From Prolixibacteraceae bacterium (GTDB lineage Bacteria > Bacteroidota > Bacteroidia > Bacteroidales > Prolixibacteraceae), in the NCBI GenBank assembly GCA_016933815.1, contig JAFGAF010000194.1:1-47244 (forward strand): a stretch of 47,244 nt of DNA, read 5' to 3'. Made by a program: the position numbers and the translations under genes. Below the pieces are notes generated by a model. That model did not search any database. It worked only from the letters and a program-made list of their open reading frames with translations, and was not told where the DNA came from. Positions 1-8,616 of the stretch are shown in pieces; the stretch's first letter is position 1; each line of letters starts with the position of its first letter.

Positions 1-5
1 AAAAA

Positions 6-590
6 ATGAATTTCAAAAACAAGAAATACATCACAAAGGCGCTTCAAATATTTAAGCAGGAAGGACTTAAACTTTCATTGGATGAACTGGCCGAGAAAAT
101 GTCGATCTCGAAAAAAACCCTATACAACCACTTTAGCTCGAAAGAAGATCTTCACAAAGCCTGCATGCAATGCATGTTTGTCGATTTGAACCAACGGGTT
201 GCTGTTTTTACCGATGAATCGAAAAATGCCATCGACTGTATGCGCGAGGGTTTCAAAGAACTCGAAACGGTTCTTTCTCAACTCTCACCCCTGTTTATCC
301 ACGATTTACAGCGGCTTTACCCCGACATGGTTTATGCTAGCCATGCCTCCGATGTCGATTTTTTCAAACAACGTATCATTGAAAATATTGAAAAAGGGAT
401 TCGCGAGGGCTTGTACAATGCCGACCTCGATGTTTCCTTTTTCAGCCAATACATCAGCCATTCGGTTTTTGGATTCTATTTTCATTCGGCACTCAACAAC
501 ACAGGCTATTCTAACTCAAAATATTTCGAAACAGTTTCAAAATTCACCCTTAAAGGATTGGTATCCGAAAAGGGGCATTTGCTTTTATAA
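6..590 (+). CDS. TetR/AcrR family transcriptional regulator
   Basis: A 194-aa one-domain regulator. The N-terminal helix-turn-helix is clear (about residues 22-48: LSLDELAEKMSISKKTLYNHF, then the SSKEDL turn typical of TetR proteins), followed by an all-helical ligand-binding half that is not conserved enough to name a ligand. It lies 15 bp upstream of the TolC-like gene of an RND efflux operon in the same direction, so it probably controls that operon, as many TetR proteins do for efflux pumps. The start is 5 bp from the window edge, so its promoter and any operator lie outside the window. Family assignment is firm; the regulated target is inferred from position. Confidence 0.9.
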   Translation: MNFKNKKYITKALQIFKQEGLKLSLDELAEKMSISKKTLYNHFSSKEDLHKACMQCMFVDLNQRVAVFTDESKNAIDCMREGFKELETVLSQLSPLFIHDLQRLYPDMVYASHASDVDFFKQRIIENIEKGIREGLYNADLDVSFFSQYISHSVFGFYFHSALNNTGYSNSKYFETVSKFTLKGLVSEKGHLLL

Positions 591-605
591 CTAAAGAATA
601 CAGTT

Positions 606-1982
606 ATGATAAAATCCAAAACAATTCTCATTATTTTTCTGTGTGCACTGGTCACAATACCAGTTAAGGCACAGGAAACGTATAACTTGCAAAAGTGCAT
701 CGGCTTTGCATTGGAGAACAACAACAACCTTAAAAAGTCGAAACTCGACCTTGAAAAAAGCTTTGAGTCGAGGCGCGAAGTGCTGGGAAGTTTGTTTCCG
801 CAAATTAGTGGTTCGGGCAGTTTCAATTACAACTTGAAAAAATCGCAATTTGTAATGCCCAATTTCATTAACGAAATGCTGCCTCCAAATTTGCAAGATC
901 CGAACGCCGACAAATACATGACCATCGAAATGGGCACCAATTACTCGTCGGGCTTAGGGGCCAGCCTTAACCAACAAATCTTGAACTTTACCCTGTTCAC
1001 TACCCTCGAGATTGCCAAAACTGCCGAAGCGATGGCCACACTTGGCCTTGAATCGAAAGAAGAAGATGTTATTGCCCAAACGGCTAACCTTTTCTATGCC
1101 GTACAATCGACCACCTACGCGGCCAGCCAGTTCAAACAGAGCATACAGCTAATTGACAAAATGTTGGCTGTAATGGAAACCAATTACCAAAACGGCTTGG
1201 TAAAAAAAGTCGACTTAGATCGGCTTAAAGTAAACCGCGTTAACCTTTTCACTCAGCAAAGCGCTATTCAAAATGCCATCGAAATCCAGAAAAATTTGCT
1301 GAAACTTCAAATTGGGATGGACATGAATCAGCCTTTAACGATCGAAGAAATCGACCTTTCGTTTTTCGAAAACAAGGCCGAATCGCCCCTTATGCAACAA
1401 TTTGAGTTAAACCGGCTGCTTCCTTTTCAGTTGGTGCAGCAACAACAAAAAATTGGGAACCTTCAAATAAAATCGGCCAAAAGCGAATTCCTTCCATCGC
1501 TGATGCTCGGCGTTAATTATCAGTATAATTTACTAGGCGACGATCTTTTTAGTTCCGAAGACCGTTATACCTACCCATCGTCGGCAATTGGGCTAAACCT
1601 GCGGGTACCCATTTTTGCAGGCATGTCGAAAAATGCGAAACTGAAAGGTGCCGAAATTGAGCTGATGAAGCTTCAAGAAGACGAGCTTGCCTTAAGCCAA
1701 TCGCTTTCCATGGCGTACAAAAATTCACTTTTAAAACTTTCCGACAGCAAACAAACCATCGATGCACAGCGCAAAAACATGGAGCTGGCCAACGAAGTAT
1801 TCCGCATTACCGAAGTAAACTTTCAACAAGGGCTTGCTTCCATGTCGGATGTGCTCAATGCCAACTCGTCGCTCATTCAGGCACAAATAAGCTATGCCGA
1901 TGCACTCAACAAATACATGAGTGCCTACATCGAACTCCGAAAGTCGAACGGCACAATTAAAGAACTAGTAAACAGCAAATAA
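606..1982 (+). CDS. TolC-family outer membrane efflux protein
   Basis: A 458-aa outer-membrane channel of the OEP/TolC family, the usual length. A Sec signal peptide ends near residue 22 (VKAQ). Two long helical repeats follow, the second around residues 270-440, with the typical pattern of long amphipathic helices broken by short beta strands (GLGASLNQQILNFTL; IGLNLRVPIFAGMSKNAKL). It should form the trans-periplasmic duct for the adaptor and pump encoded next. Gaps of 15 bp upstream and 12 bp downstream indicate one transcript with the TetR gene and the rest of the RND set. Substrate unknown. Confidence 0.93.
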   Translation: MIKSKTILIIFLCALVTIPVKAQETYNLQKCIGFALENNNNLKKSKLDLEKSFESRREVLGSLFPQISGSGSFNYNLKKSQFVMPNFINEMLPPNLQDPNADKYMTIEMGTNYSSGLGASLNQQILNFTLFTTLEIAKTAEAMATLGLESKEEDVIAQTANLFYAVQSTTYAASQFKQSIQLIDKMLAVMETNYQNGLVKKVDLDRLKVNRVNLFTQQSAIQNAIEIQKNLLKLQIGMDMNQPLTIEEIDLSFFENKAESPLMQQFELNRLLPFQLVQQQQKIGNLQIKSAKSEFLPSLMLGVNYQYNLLGDDLFSSEDRYTYPSSAIGLNLRVPIFAGMSKNAKLKGAEIELMKLQEDELALSQSLSMAYKNSLLKLSDSKQTIDAQRKNMELANEVFRITEVNFQQGLASMSDVLNANSSLIQAQISYADALNKYMSAYIELRKSNGTIKELVNSK

Positions 1983-1994
1983 AACAATAAAAAT

Positions 1995-3041
1995 ATGAAA
2001 CGAGCAATAAACATACTGGTGATTTTGGCAATAATAGCCGCAATAATATTAGTGCTAAGAATGAACAAAAAAACCAACCAGCAGAAAACAGAGCTGGCCT
2101 CAATGGTCTCAAGTGCTGTACCAGTGCAAATCGATGTGGTTGGAGAGGAAACCTTCAGCACCCAATTTACTTCGAATGGAACATTGGAGCCCATAAGGGA
2201 ATTGGCCTATGTTTCGGATGTTTCGGGGCGGATACTTAAAATTTTAGTTGACAAAGGCAGTTGGGTACAAAAAGGGCAAACCCTTATACAAGTTGACGAC
2301 GAAATGCTGAAAGCCGATTACCTATCGAGCGAAGCAACGTACAAAGCACTGAAAACCGACTACGAGCGTTTCGCAAAAGCAAAGGAAAGCGGAGGGGTTA
2401 CGGCACAGCAACTCGACAACATGCACATGCAACTTATTTCAGCCGAAAGTCGCTACCTAAGCAGCAAACGCCGACTGGCCGACGCTACAATAAAAGCGCC
2501 CATTGCAGGGTACATTAACGAACGTTACATCGAAGTGGGAGCCTACCTTAATCCCGGAGCAAGGCTTTTCGATATCATCGACGATTCGCAGCTTAAACTA
2601 CGCTGCAATGTTACCGAGGCACAGGTTCTCCGCATTGCCAAAGGGCAGCAAGTGCAGGTTAAAAGCGATGCCATTGAAGAAGGTACTACCGGAACCATTT
2701 TGTTTATAGGCAAAAAATCGGGTGTCGGGCTCAGCTATCCGGTTGAAATTACAATTAACAACAAGAATGGCTTACTGGCGGGAATGTATGCTACGGCTAA
2801 TTTTGAATCGAACTCACAAACAACAAGCATTCTGATTCCTCGGAATGCCGTGAGCGGAAGCGTTAAATCGGCCAGCGTGTTTGTAGTGAAAAACGGAACC
2901 GCACAACATCGCGATGTAGTTATTGGGAACATGGTAGGTACCATGGTCGAAATCACGCAAGGCCTGCAATCGGGCGACAGCATTGTAGTAGCCGGGCTCA
3001 TTAACGTGGCCGATGGAACCAAAGTGATTAACAGTAAATAA
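1995..3041 (+). CDS. RND efflux periplasmic adaptor (membrane fusion protein)
   Basis: A 348-aa HlyD/AcrA-type adaptor. An N-terminal hydrophobic helix (residues 4-21) without a lipobox cysteine would anchor it in the inner membrane. The two halves of the barrel-sandwich (lipoyl-like) domain are visible as VSDVSGRILKILVDKGSWV and ATIKAPIAGYINERYIEVG, separated by a short helical hairpin; the beta-barrel and membrane-proximal domains follow. It links the TolC-like channel to the RND pump. The next gene begins 8 bp after its stop, so co-expression is near certain. Confidence 0.93.
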   Translation: MKRAINILVILAIIAAIILVLRMNKKTNQQKTELASMVSSAVPVQIDVVGEETFSTQFTSNGTLEPIRELAYVSDVSGRILKILVDKGSWVQKGQTLIQVDDEMLKADYLSSEATYKALKTDYERFAKAKESGGVTAQQLDNMHMQLISAESRYLSSKRRLADATIKAPIAGYINERYIEVGAYLNPGARLFDIIDDSQLKLRCNVTEAQVLRIAKGQQVQVKSDAIEEGTTGTILFIGKKSGVGLSYPVEITINNKNGLLAGMYATANFESNSQTTSILIPRNAVSGSVKSASVFVVKNGTAQHRDVVIGNMVGTMVEITQGLQSGDSIVVAGLINVADGTKVINSK

Positions 3042-3049
3042 GCCTGACG

Positions 3050-6000
3050 ATGAAAATATCAGAAATATCAATCAAACGGCCCATATATGTTATCGTATTA
3101 TTTGCCGTACTCACCATACTCGGTTACCTGGGGTTTCGCAACCTGGGCGCCGAACTGATGCCCAAGTTTACCCCGCCTGTAATCAATGTTCAGGTGGTTT
3201 ATCCCGGAGCATCGCCACTCGAGGTTGAGAACTCGCTGACCCGGAAGCTTGAAGATGCTCTTTCGAGCCTGGAAGGGATTGACCAAATTCAGTCCTATTC
3301 ATTCGAGGGAATGTCGATGCTTTTTGTACTTTTTAATTATGGCACCGATATCGATAAGACAATCACCAATGCGCAAAACCGTATTTCATCAAAAATGATG
3401 GAATTACCACGCGATATTTTATCACCAACTATTAATAAAGTAACCGTCGACGATAAGCCTATTATCTCAATTTCAGCCACATCTAAGCTCGAAGCAACTG
3501 CTTTTTACGACTTAATGGACAAGCGCATAATGCCTTACATGAACAGTATAAAAGGGGTTGCCAAAGTGAGCCTGCTAGGCGGACAAGCCCGCGAAATACA
3601 AGTCAACCTCGACATGGACAAGATGCGTGCCTTTGGCATTACGCCCATACAAATTCAAGGCATTATACGTGCATCGAACCTCGATTTTCCAACGGGTAGC
3701 CTAAAAAGCAACCAAACTTCGACCATTGTACGCCTATCGGGTAAACTCAAAAGCATTGAAGAAATAAAAAACCTGGTGATAAGCACATTGCCCACCGGTA
3801 GCCAAATACGGTTAAAAGATGTGGCCGAAATATCGGATGCAGTTAAAGATCCAACTACCCTTGCCCGGGTAAACGGCGAGGAAGCGCTGTTGGTTAACCT
3901 GCTCAAACAAGGCGATGCCAACGCCATAGAAGTAAGCGACATGGTTCGCGAAGCCATTGCAGCACTCGAAACCGAATTTGCCGACGAAGGACTGAAAATG
4001 GAAATTGCGCAAGACTCAACCGACTTTACCCGTCAATCGATCAACTCGGTATTAAAAGACCTTTTGATGATTGTTTTATTGGTAACACTGGTGATGCTAT
4101 TCTTCCTGCACAGTTTTCGTAATGCATTAATTGTAATGACCGTGGTACCTGTTTCTCTAATCGCCACTTTTATAGGCATGCAAATATTCGATTTCACGCT
4201 TAACCTAATGTCGTTACTGGGGCTTTCGCTTGTGGTTGGCGTTCTGGTCGACGATGCCATTGTGGTAATCGAAAACGTGTACCGCCACATCGAAATGGGC
4301 AAAAACCGCGTTCGGGCAACTTACGATGCCATGAAAGAAATTGGATTTGTGGTGATTTCAACCACTGTGGTACTTGTTGTGGTTTTTCTACCGGTTGCCC
4401 TTACCGAAACCTTGGTGTCGGACATTTTGCGACAATTCTCGTTGGTAATTGTGTTTGCCACCATATTCAGTACTCTGGCTGCACTTACACTTACACCACT
4501 GCTCACCTCGCGCTTTGCAAAGGCCGAAAACATTTCGGGGAAAGGGATTTTCAAAAAAATAATTATCGGTTTCGAGAAACTGATTACGAATTTTAGCAAT
4601 TGGGTTTCAAACATACTTTCCTGGTCGTTATCACACAAGCGATGGGTCGTAATTATTGTAACAGCCGTAACCATAGCCATATTCTCGCTATTTCCACTTG
4701 GTTTTATTGGTTTCGAATTTTTGCCAAGTGTTGACAGGGGCGAATTTAAAGTCCAAATTGAAATGCCCAAGGATATTTCCTTTGAACAATCGAATGCCAT
4801 GGTAAGGCGTGCCGAAGACTGGATGCGTTCTCAACCTATTGTTAAGAATGTAATTACCACCGTAGGGGCAACCAGCGATAACACCCAAAGCTCAAGAGGT
4901 ACAGCCTATTTGGCCGAGATGAACGTTGAACTGGTAAACCGCGATATGCGCGACATGGAAACAAGCCAATACGTAACCTTTATCAGGCAACCCCTCTCCG
5001 ATTTTTTGATGGATGCCAAAATAAAAATATTCAACGTTGCCCTAACCGGCGAGGCATCAAAAGCTCCTGTTGAATACGTAATTAGTGGCACCAACCCCGA
5101 CACCCTGATGGCTTTTGCCGAACGGGCACTTGAAGTTATGCGCAACATTCCGGGCACCATGCAACAAGAACTATCGGTTGAAAGTGGCACCCCCGAAATA
5201 TCGGTAGCTGTTAACCGCGACAAGATGTCGGCTCTTGGCCTAAACATGGACAACGTGGGGCTTACCATGCAAATGGCATTTCAGGGCAATAACACCCTAA
5301 AATATACTGAGAATAACTACGAATACGACATCAACATCAGGGCCGACAGGGCTTACCGGCAGCAAACCACCGATGTGGAAGCACTGACCTTTGTGAACAA
5401 CCGCGGTGAAAAAATTCGCCTCGACCAATTTGCTGATATTTTATTGAGTACTGGTCCCAATAAACTGGAACGTTATAACCGAAACAGTTCGGTTACCATT
5501 CGCACCCAATTACTGGGAACAACATCGGGAAATGTGTCAAGCCAATTTCTGAACGAAATGAACAACATGGGCATTCCCAAAGGCGTTAAAATTGAAGCTA
5601 CCGGCGATTTAAAATCGATGGCCGACTCGATGAGCGTTTTAACTTCAGCCTTACTCTTATCTATCGTACTTATATACCTTACCATGGTGGTATTGTACAA
5701 CAACTGGATCGACCCGCTGGTGGTGATGTTCTCCATACCGTTATCGATATTAGGAGCTACCCTGGCATTGGCGCTTACCAATACTCCGCTAAGTATTTAT
5801 GGCATGTTGGGACTGGTAATGCTCATTGGCCTTGTTGCCAAAAATGCCATCCTGTTAGTCGACTTTGCTAACGAAGCTATAAGACTAGGAAAGACAGCCG
5901 AAGAAGCCTTGATTGGAGCAGTAAAAATACGTACAAGACCAATCTTGATGACAGCTATTTCGACCATTGTAGGGATGCTCCCTGTGGCTTTGGCTACGGG

Positions 6001-6163
6001 CTCGGGTGCAGAACTGCGTAACGGAATGGCATGGGTAATTATTGGTGGCATGGCGCTTTCAACCTTGTTAACACTAATTGTTGTGCCTGTTGTATTTAAA
6101 GTATTCCATTCATTTAATAAAAAGAAGAATACTATTGACATTGAAAAATTGATGTTTGAATAG
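3050..6163 (+). CDS. RND-type efflux pump, AcrB/MdtB-like inner-membrane permease
   Basis: A 1037-aa proton-driven resistance-nodulation-division transporter of full length. It starts with the usual ISIKRPIYVIVLFAVLTILG first membrane helix and has the large porter loops between TM1-2 and TM7-8. The TM4 proton-relay acidic pair appears in GVLVDDAIVVIENV near residue 400, and the second half carries the matching GLVMLIGLVAKNAILLVDFANE. The sequence looks closer to the hydrophobic/amphiphilic efflux (HAE-1) group than to heavy-metal CusA pumps, because the CusA methionine triad is not evident; this is a judgement by eye. Last gene of the efflux operon, followed by a terminator. Confidence 0.95.
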   Translation: MKISEISIKRPIYVIVLFAVLTILGYLGFRNLGAELMPKFTPPVINVQVVYPGASPLEVENSLTRKLEDALSSLEGIDQIQSYSFEGMSMLFVLFNYGTDIDKTITNAQNRISSKMMELPRDILSPTINKVTVDDKPIISISATSKLEATAFYDLMDKRIMPYMNSIKGVAKVSLLGGQAREIQVNLDMDKMRAFGITPIQIQGIIRASNLDFPTGSLKSNQTSTIVRLSGKLKSIEEIKNLVISTLPTGSQIRLKDVAEISDAVKDPTTLARVNGEEALLVNLLKQGDANAIEVSDMVREAIAALETEFADEGLKMEIAQDSTDFTRQSINSVLKDLLMIVLLVTLVMLFFLHSFRNALIVMTVVPVSLIATFIGMQIFDFTLNLMSLLGLSLVVGVLVDDAIVVIENVYRHIEMGKNRVRATYDAMKEIGFVVISTTVVLVVVFLPVALTETLVSDILRQFSLVIVFATIFSTLAALTLTPLLTSRFAKAENISGKGIFKKIIIGFEKLITNFSNWVSNILSWSLSHKRWVVIIVTAVTIAIFSLFPLGFIGFEFLPSVDRGEFKVQIEMPKDISFEQSNAMVRRAEDWMRSQPIVKNVITTVGATSDNTQSSRGTAYLAEMNVELVNRDMRDMETSQYVTFIRQPLSDFLMDAKIKIFNVALTGEASKAPVEYVISGTNPDTLMAFAERALEVMRNIPGTMQQELSVESGTPEISVAVNRDKMSALGLNMDNVGLTMQMAFQGNNTLKYTENNYEYDINIRADRAYRQQTTDVEALTFVNNRGEKIRLDQFADILLSTGPNKLERYNRNSSVTIRTQLLGTTSGNVSSQFLNEMNNMGIPKGVKIEATGDLKSMADSMSVLTSALLLSIVLIYLTMVVLYNNWIDPLVVMFSIPLSILGATLALALTNTPLSIYGMLGLVMLIGLVAKNAILLVDFANEAIRLGKTAEEALIGAVKIRTRPILMTAISTIVGMLPVALATGSGAELRNGMAWVIIGGMALSTLLTLIVVPVVFKVFHSFNKKKNTIDIEKLMFE

Positions 6164-6217
6164 CAAACAATAAAGAGGAAAACAAATCCGCCCCTCAAAT
6201 GAGGAGCAAAAATTGAT

Positions 6218-6262
6218 CACGCAGATTGAAGCCCGAAAAAAGGTTTTATCTGCGTGGTTTTT
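6218..6262 (+). terminator. Rho-independent terminator after the RND operon
   Basis: Arms CACGCAGAT (6218-6226) and ATCTGCGTG (6248-6256) pair perfectly over 9 bp and are followed by GGTTTTT. The loop of 21 nt can fold further. It lies 55 bp after the pump stop codon and before the convergent VOC gene, so it closes the efflux operon. Confidence 0.7.
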
Positions 6263-6304
6263 AAGGCCACTTCCACATAAACTAAAATAATATTATACAA
6301 CAAA

Positions 6305-6745
6305 CTATTCTGATTGGCACACAATTTCGAATTTGATATTGTCCATATCCTTGAAAAATACTGCATAATAGTTGGCATGATACTCGGGATATAAACGGGG
6401 TGCAGCAACAATTACTGCTCCTATTCCCAACAGCTTTTGATAGGCCAAATCAACCTCAGCACGGGTTTCGGCCTTAAATGCTATATGATGCAATGCGCCG
6501 GGCTTTCTCCTATTGACCAGCTCATCTTTAAAGGCTTTGCGTGGCGAGGTGATTGCAAATGCCAGCAATTCATGGGTATATTCAATCACTTGAAAATCGT
6601 GCGATTCGATAGTCGCTGGAACTTTCCGTCGTATATCGAAACCCACAATGGGTAGGAATTGGTCGTAAAACCGTTCTGCGGCTTGCAAATCTTTTACGGT
6701 AATCTGAATATGGTCAATAATTGGTTTCATTTGTATGGTTTTCAT
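6305..6745 (-). CDS. VOC family (glyoxalase/dioxygenase-like) protein
   Basis: A roughly 146-aa single-module vicinal-oxygen-chelate protein. It has the family opening (PIIDHIQITVKDLQAAERFY), the middle LHHIAFKAETRAEVD strand and the closing FEIVCQ strand, which supply likely metal ligands His, His and Glu. Members act as glyoxalases, dioxygenases or resistance proteins, and this sequence alone does not tell which. ATG codons at 6745 and 6730 are both possible; the in-frame GTG at 6757 overlaps the stop of the gene remnant at 6757-6855 and is less likely. Convergent with the RND operon. Confidence 0.8.
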   Translation of the reverse strand: MKTIQMKPIIDHIQITVKDLQAAERFYDQFLPIVGFDIRRKVPATIESHDFQVIEYTHELLAFAITSPRKAFKDELVNRRKPGALHHIAFKAETRAEVDLAYQKLLGIGAVIVAAPRLYPEYHANYYAVFFKDMDNIKFEIVCQSE

Positions 6746-6756
6746 TGTATGAATCA

Positions 6757-6855
6757 CTATTTCAACGCTGCCTTGCTAAAAATATACTCGGGGATTTCAA
6801 TGTCGAACTCAATTTTGAAAACGGCTTTTTCGGTGTCGCCGCCCTGCTTAAGATT
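6757..6855 (-). pseudogene. Remnant 1 of the 3' end of the LolA-like gene
   Basis: Translating the minus strand gives about 32 codons ending KIEFDIEIPEYIFSKAALK and a stop, which matches the C-terminus of the intact LolA-like protein at 7810-8544 (KIEFDVEIPEYIFSKAALKQ). By eye about 49 of the last 57 bases match. Nothing resembling the rest of the gene is present. It lies 20 bp downstream of the higA stop codon, on the far side of the HigBA cassette from the intact gene. Confidence 0.8.
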
Positions 6856-6875
6856 TTTCGATTGAAAAGGGCAAT

Positions 6876-7340
6876 TTAAATTATTGCCGCACGTGAATTT
6901 GAAACAATATTTTTGATAGAATTTATACGCAAAAGCTGATCTCTTTTCTCGGGTTCAAGTTTAACATCTTTGTTGCCTAAAACCAACGATTCAAAGGGTA
7001 TTCCCAAATATTTGTTTAATAAAGTGATCATCTTTAAGGTCAATGGGCGTTTGCCATTCAGCACTTCCGAAACCCTTGTTTTTCCACCAAACAGTGGTGC
7101 CACATCGACCTGTTTTAAATTCATCTGTTCCATCCTGAATTTAATTGCTTCGATAGGATTTGGAGCCTCAATAGGATAATGTTCTTGTTCAAATTTTTCG
7201 ATAAGCAAGGACAAAAGCTCAAGCTCTTCACCCTCTGGAGAATCAGGCTCAACGGGGTTATCACTGCTGTGAATCAGGGTGTAAATCCGTAAACAAGCAT
7301 CATTGTATTCGTCTTCTGTTTTTAATATCTTATTATTCAT
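6876..7340 (-). CDS. higA: HigA-type antitoxin, XRE helix-turn-helix
   Basis: A 154-aa protein with an acidic N-terminal half and a C-terminal XRE-type helix-turn-helix (about residues 62-120: PIEAIKFRMEQMNLKQVDVA, then GGKTRVSEVLNGKRPLTLKM, then LNKYLGIPFESLV). This is the HigA arrangement seen with HigB toxins of the PF09907 type. It should neutralise the toxin encoded just upstream and repress their shared promoter, probably at the palindrome at 7661-7680. Its start overlaps the end of higB by 8 bp, indicating translational coupling. Confidence 0.88.
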   Translation of the reverse strand: MNNKILKTEDEYNDACLRIYTLIHSSDNPVEPDSPEGEELELLSLLIEKFEQEHYPIEAPNPIEAIKFRMEQMNLKQVDVAPLFGGKTRVSEVLNGKRPLTLKMITLLNKYLGIPFESLVLGNKDVKLEPEKRDQLLRINSIKNIVSNSRAAII

Positions 7341-7641
7341 AACTCACAGTTTTTGCATCAATTTTATCATATTCCTCATGGGTGCCAAACCAAACTACGA
7401 ACACAATTTTCAACTTATATTCAATGTCAACTATCAATCGGTAGTCATTACCTTTTATATTGAAAACTACTCGTTTCGAATTGACAACACTGGCATTGCC
7501 ATATTTAGCTTTGAGCTCACTTGCATTTCCCCACGTAGAGAAACGAACCTCATAAATCCAAGCTTTAACAGGCTCATCGGCCGGTTTGTATTTGCTCTTT
7601 TTACAATACTCGGTTAATGTCGATTCTTTGATTATTCTCAT
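7333..7641 (-). CDS. higB: HigB-family mRNA interferase toxin
   Basis: A 102-aa RelE-fold toxin of the HigB_toxin group: EYCKKSKYKPADEPVKAWIYEV, then VVFNIKGNDYRLIVDIEYKLKIVFVVWFGTHEEYDKID, which is the family core and ends in the conserved GTHxEYDKI. Such proteins cleave mRNA on the ribosome. Toxin-first gene order is usual for Hig systems. The ATG at 7641 is only 6 nt after a TATCTTTG box, so the message is probably leaderless or nearly so. Confidence 0.9.
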   Translation of the reverse strand: MRIIKESTLTEYCKKSKYKPADEPVKAWIYEVRFSTWGNASELKAKYGNASVVNSKRVVFNIKGNDYRLIVDIEYKLKIVFVVWFGTHEEYDKIDAKTVSYE

Positions 7642-7647
7642 GCTTTA

Positions 7648-7680
7648 CAAAGATAAGAAAAGTTACCAAAAAAGGTAACT
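7648..7680 (-). promoter_or_regulatory. higBA promoter with palindromic operator
   Basis: On the minus strand a perfect Bacteroidetes -7 box TATCTTTG lies at 7655-7648. Immediately upstream is a perfect palindrome at 7661-7680, AGTTACC-N6-GGTAACT, overlapping where RNA polymerase would bind. It is a good candidate for HigA autorepression. It is not a terminator for a neighbouring gene, because it lies upstream of higB and has no T tract beyond its central A/T run. Confidence 0.7.
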
Positions 7681-7703
7681 CCTCGGTGTAGATTTTTCAA
7701 ATT

Positions 7704-7770
7704 CTACTGTTTCAACGCCGCCTTGCTTAAAATATTCTCGGGGATTTCTACATCGAAATCAATTTTACAT
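7704..7770 (-). pseudogene. Remnant 2 of the 3' end of the LolA-like gene
   Basis: The minus strand reads KIDFDVEIPENILSKAALKQ and a stop, again matching the C-terminus of the intact LolA-like protein. By eye 51 of the last 56 bases match. The frame stays open upstream to about 7800 but is no longer similar. It sits 24 bp upstream of the higBA operator and about 40 bp downstream of the intact gene's stop, so HigBA lies exactly between two remnants in direct orientation. Confidence 0.8.
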
Positions 7771-7809
7771 TGAAAATCCATACTTTCACTTTCATTTTTC
7801 AAGGTAATC

Positions 7810-8544
7810 CTATTGCTTCAACGCCGCCTTGCTAAAAATATACTCGGGAATTTCTACATCGAATTCGATTTTTGTGACTGTGTATTCGGTGCCGTCGCCT
7901 TGTTTGAGCATGTCTTTATAGATCATCGTTTTGGGAAACCAGCGACTACCTATTTTTGCTACTTCGCGCATTTCAAGGCGTTTGAGCAGTTGGCCGCTTT
8001 TGGCGTACATTTCTTGCTTGAGCGGTACAAAACGTTCGGCATCGACCCACATTTTTTGGCTGTGGTAGGCAATGTCGGATGTTTTGGCAGTGAGCTCAAT
8101 CAGGTAGGCATTACGCCCGTCGATTTGCTCTTCGCCCAGCACTTTGGCATCGTACATGTCGGTCAGTTTGCGGTCGTCCATCATGTCTTCGTACGAGAGG
8201 TCGCTGCCCATTACGCTTTGGCGCAGCATGTGCCCCGATATTTGTATGGTGCGGTCGGTGCCGGGCGAATAAATCCACAGCTGGTCATCGAGCTTCAACA
8301 TTTTAGTACCGGCATCACGTGCCGGTGAAAGGTACTCGGTAAATGCTTTTTCGTTGCCCACGGCATAACTGCGCGAGGTCATGGTGCGCGAATTGCGTTT
8401 CCCATGAATGGTAATGGTCGATTCCATCACGCGGTTTTCCGACGAAAGGTTTTGGTCAACCTTGTCGAGTATTTCGTTGGCATCGGGCGCAGCAAAACCG
8501 GCTAATGCCAAAAACAAAGTTACAATTGTTGTAAATGTCTTCAT
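7810..8544 (-). CDS. LolA-like outer membrane lipoprotein-sorting protein
   Basis: A 244-aa periplasmic protein with a Sec signal peptide (cleavage near AGFAAPDA). It has the LolA-like fold markers: ANEILDKVDQNL at the mature start, ESTITIHGKRNSRTMTSRSY, KMLKLDDQLWIYSPGTDRTIQISGHM and LPLKQEMY-like strands. Members of this group sit beside FtsX-type ABC transporters or MMPL pumps and are thought to carry lipidated cargo. It is the last gene of the operon starting at 13616, with 72 bp between it and the permease upstream. Its 3' end is the source, or a sister, of the two remnants around HigBA. Cargo is unknown. Confidence 0.85.
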   Translation of the reverse strand: MKTFTTIVTLFLALAGFAAPDANEILDKVDQNLSSENRVMESTITIHGKRNSRTMTSRSYAVGNEKAFTEYLSPARDAGTKMLKLDDQLWIYSPGTDRTIQISGHMLRQSVMGSDLSYEDMMDDRKLTDMYDAKVLGEEQIDGRNAYLIELTAKTSDIAYHSQKMWVDAERFVPLKQEMYAKSGQLLKRLEMREVAKIGSRWFPKTMIYKDMLKQGDGTEYTVTKIEFDVEIPEYIFSKAALKQ

Positions 8545-8576
8545 ATCAGGTACTTTTTTATCTTATTATATTTTTC

Positions 8577-8609
8577 ATGCAAAATGAAAGTGCCACTTTC
8601 AATTTGCAT
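8577..8609 (-). promoter_or_regulatory. Intercistronic hairpin before the LolA-like gene
   Basis: Arms 8577-8590 and 8596-8609 (ATGCAAAATGAAAG and CTTTCAATTTGCAT) form a 14-bp stem with one mismatch and a 5-nt loop. It has no T tract on the minus strand. It lies between the permease stop and the LolA-like start, so it could be an mRNA-stabilising or processing element that sets different levels for the ABC part and the LolA-like part. Confidence 0.45.
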
Positions 8610-8616
8610 TATATTC

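Noticed and set aside
199-594. Many mid-size open frames on the opposite strand or other frames of clear genes (for example 29935-30549, 28991-29851, 24298-24846)
   Set aside because: They overlap well-supported genes, have unusual composition and no family motifs; they are frame shadows.
7661-7680. The AGTTACC/GGTAACT palindrome as a terminator
   Set aside because: It lies just upstream of a -7 box and the higB start, the stem is AT-rich, and it is better placed as an operator.
6757-7770. The remnants around HigBA as sequencing or assembly errors
   Set aside because: The copies differ from each other and from the intact gene at several scattered bases and keep a reading frame to a stop, which an assembly artefact would not produce.
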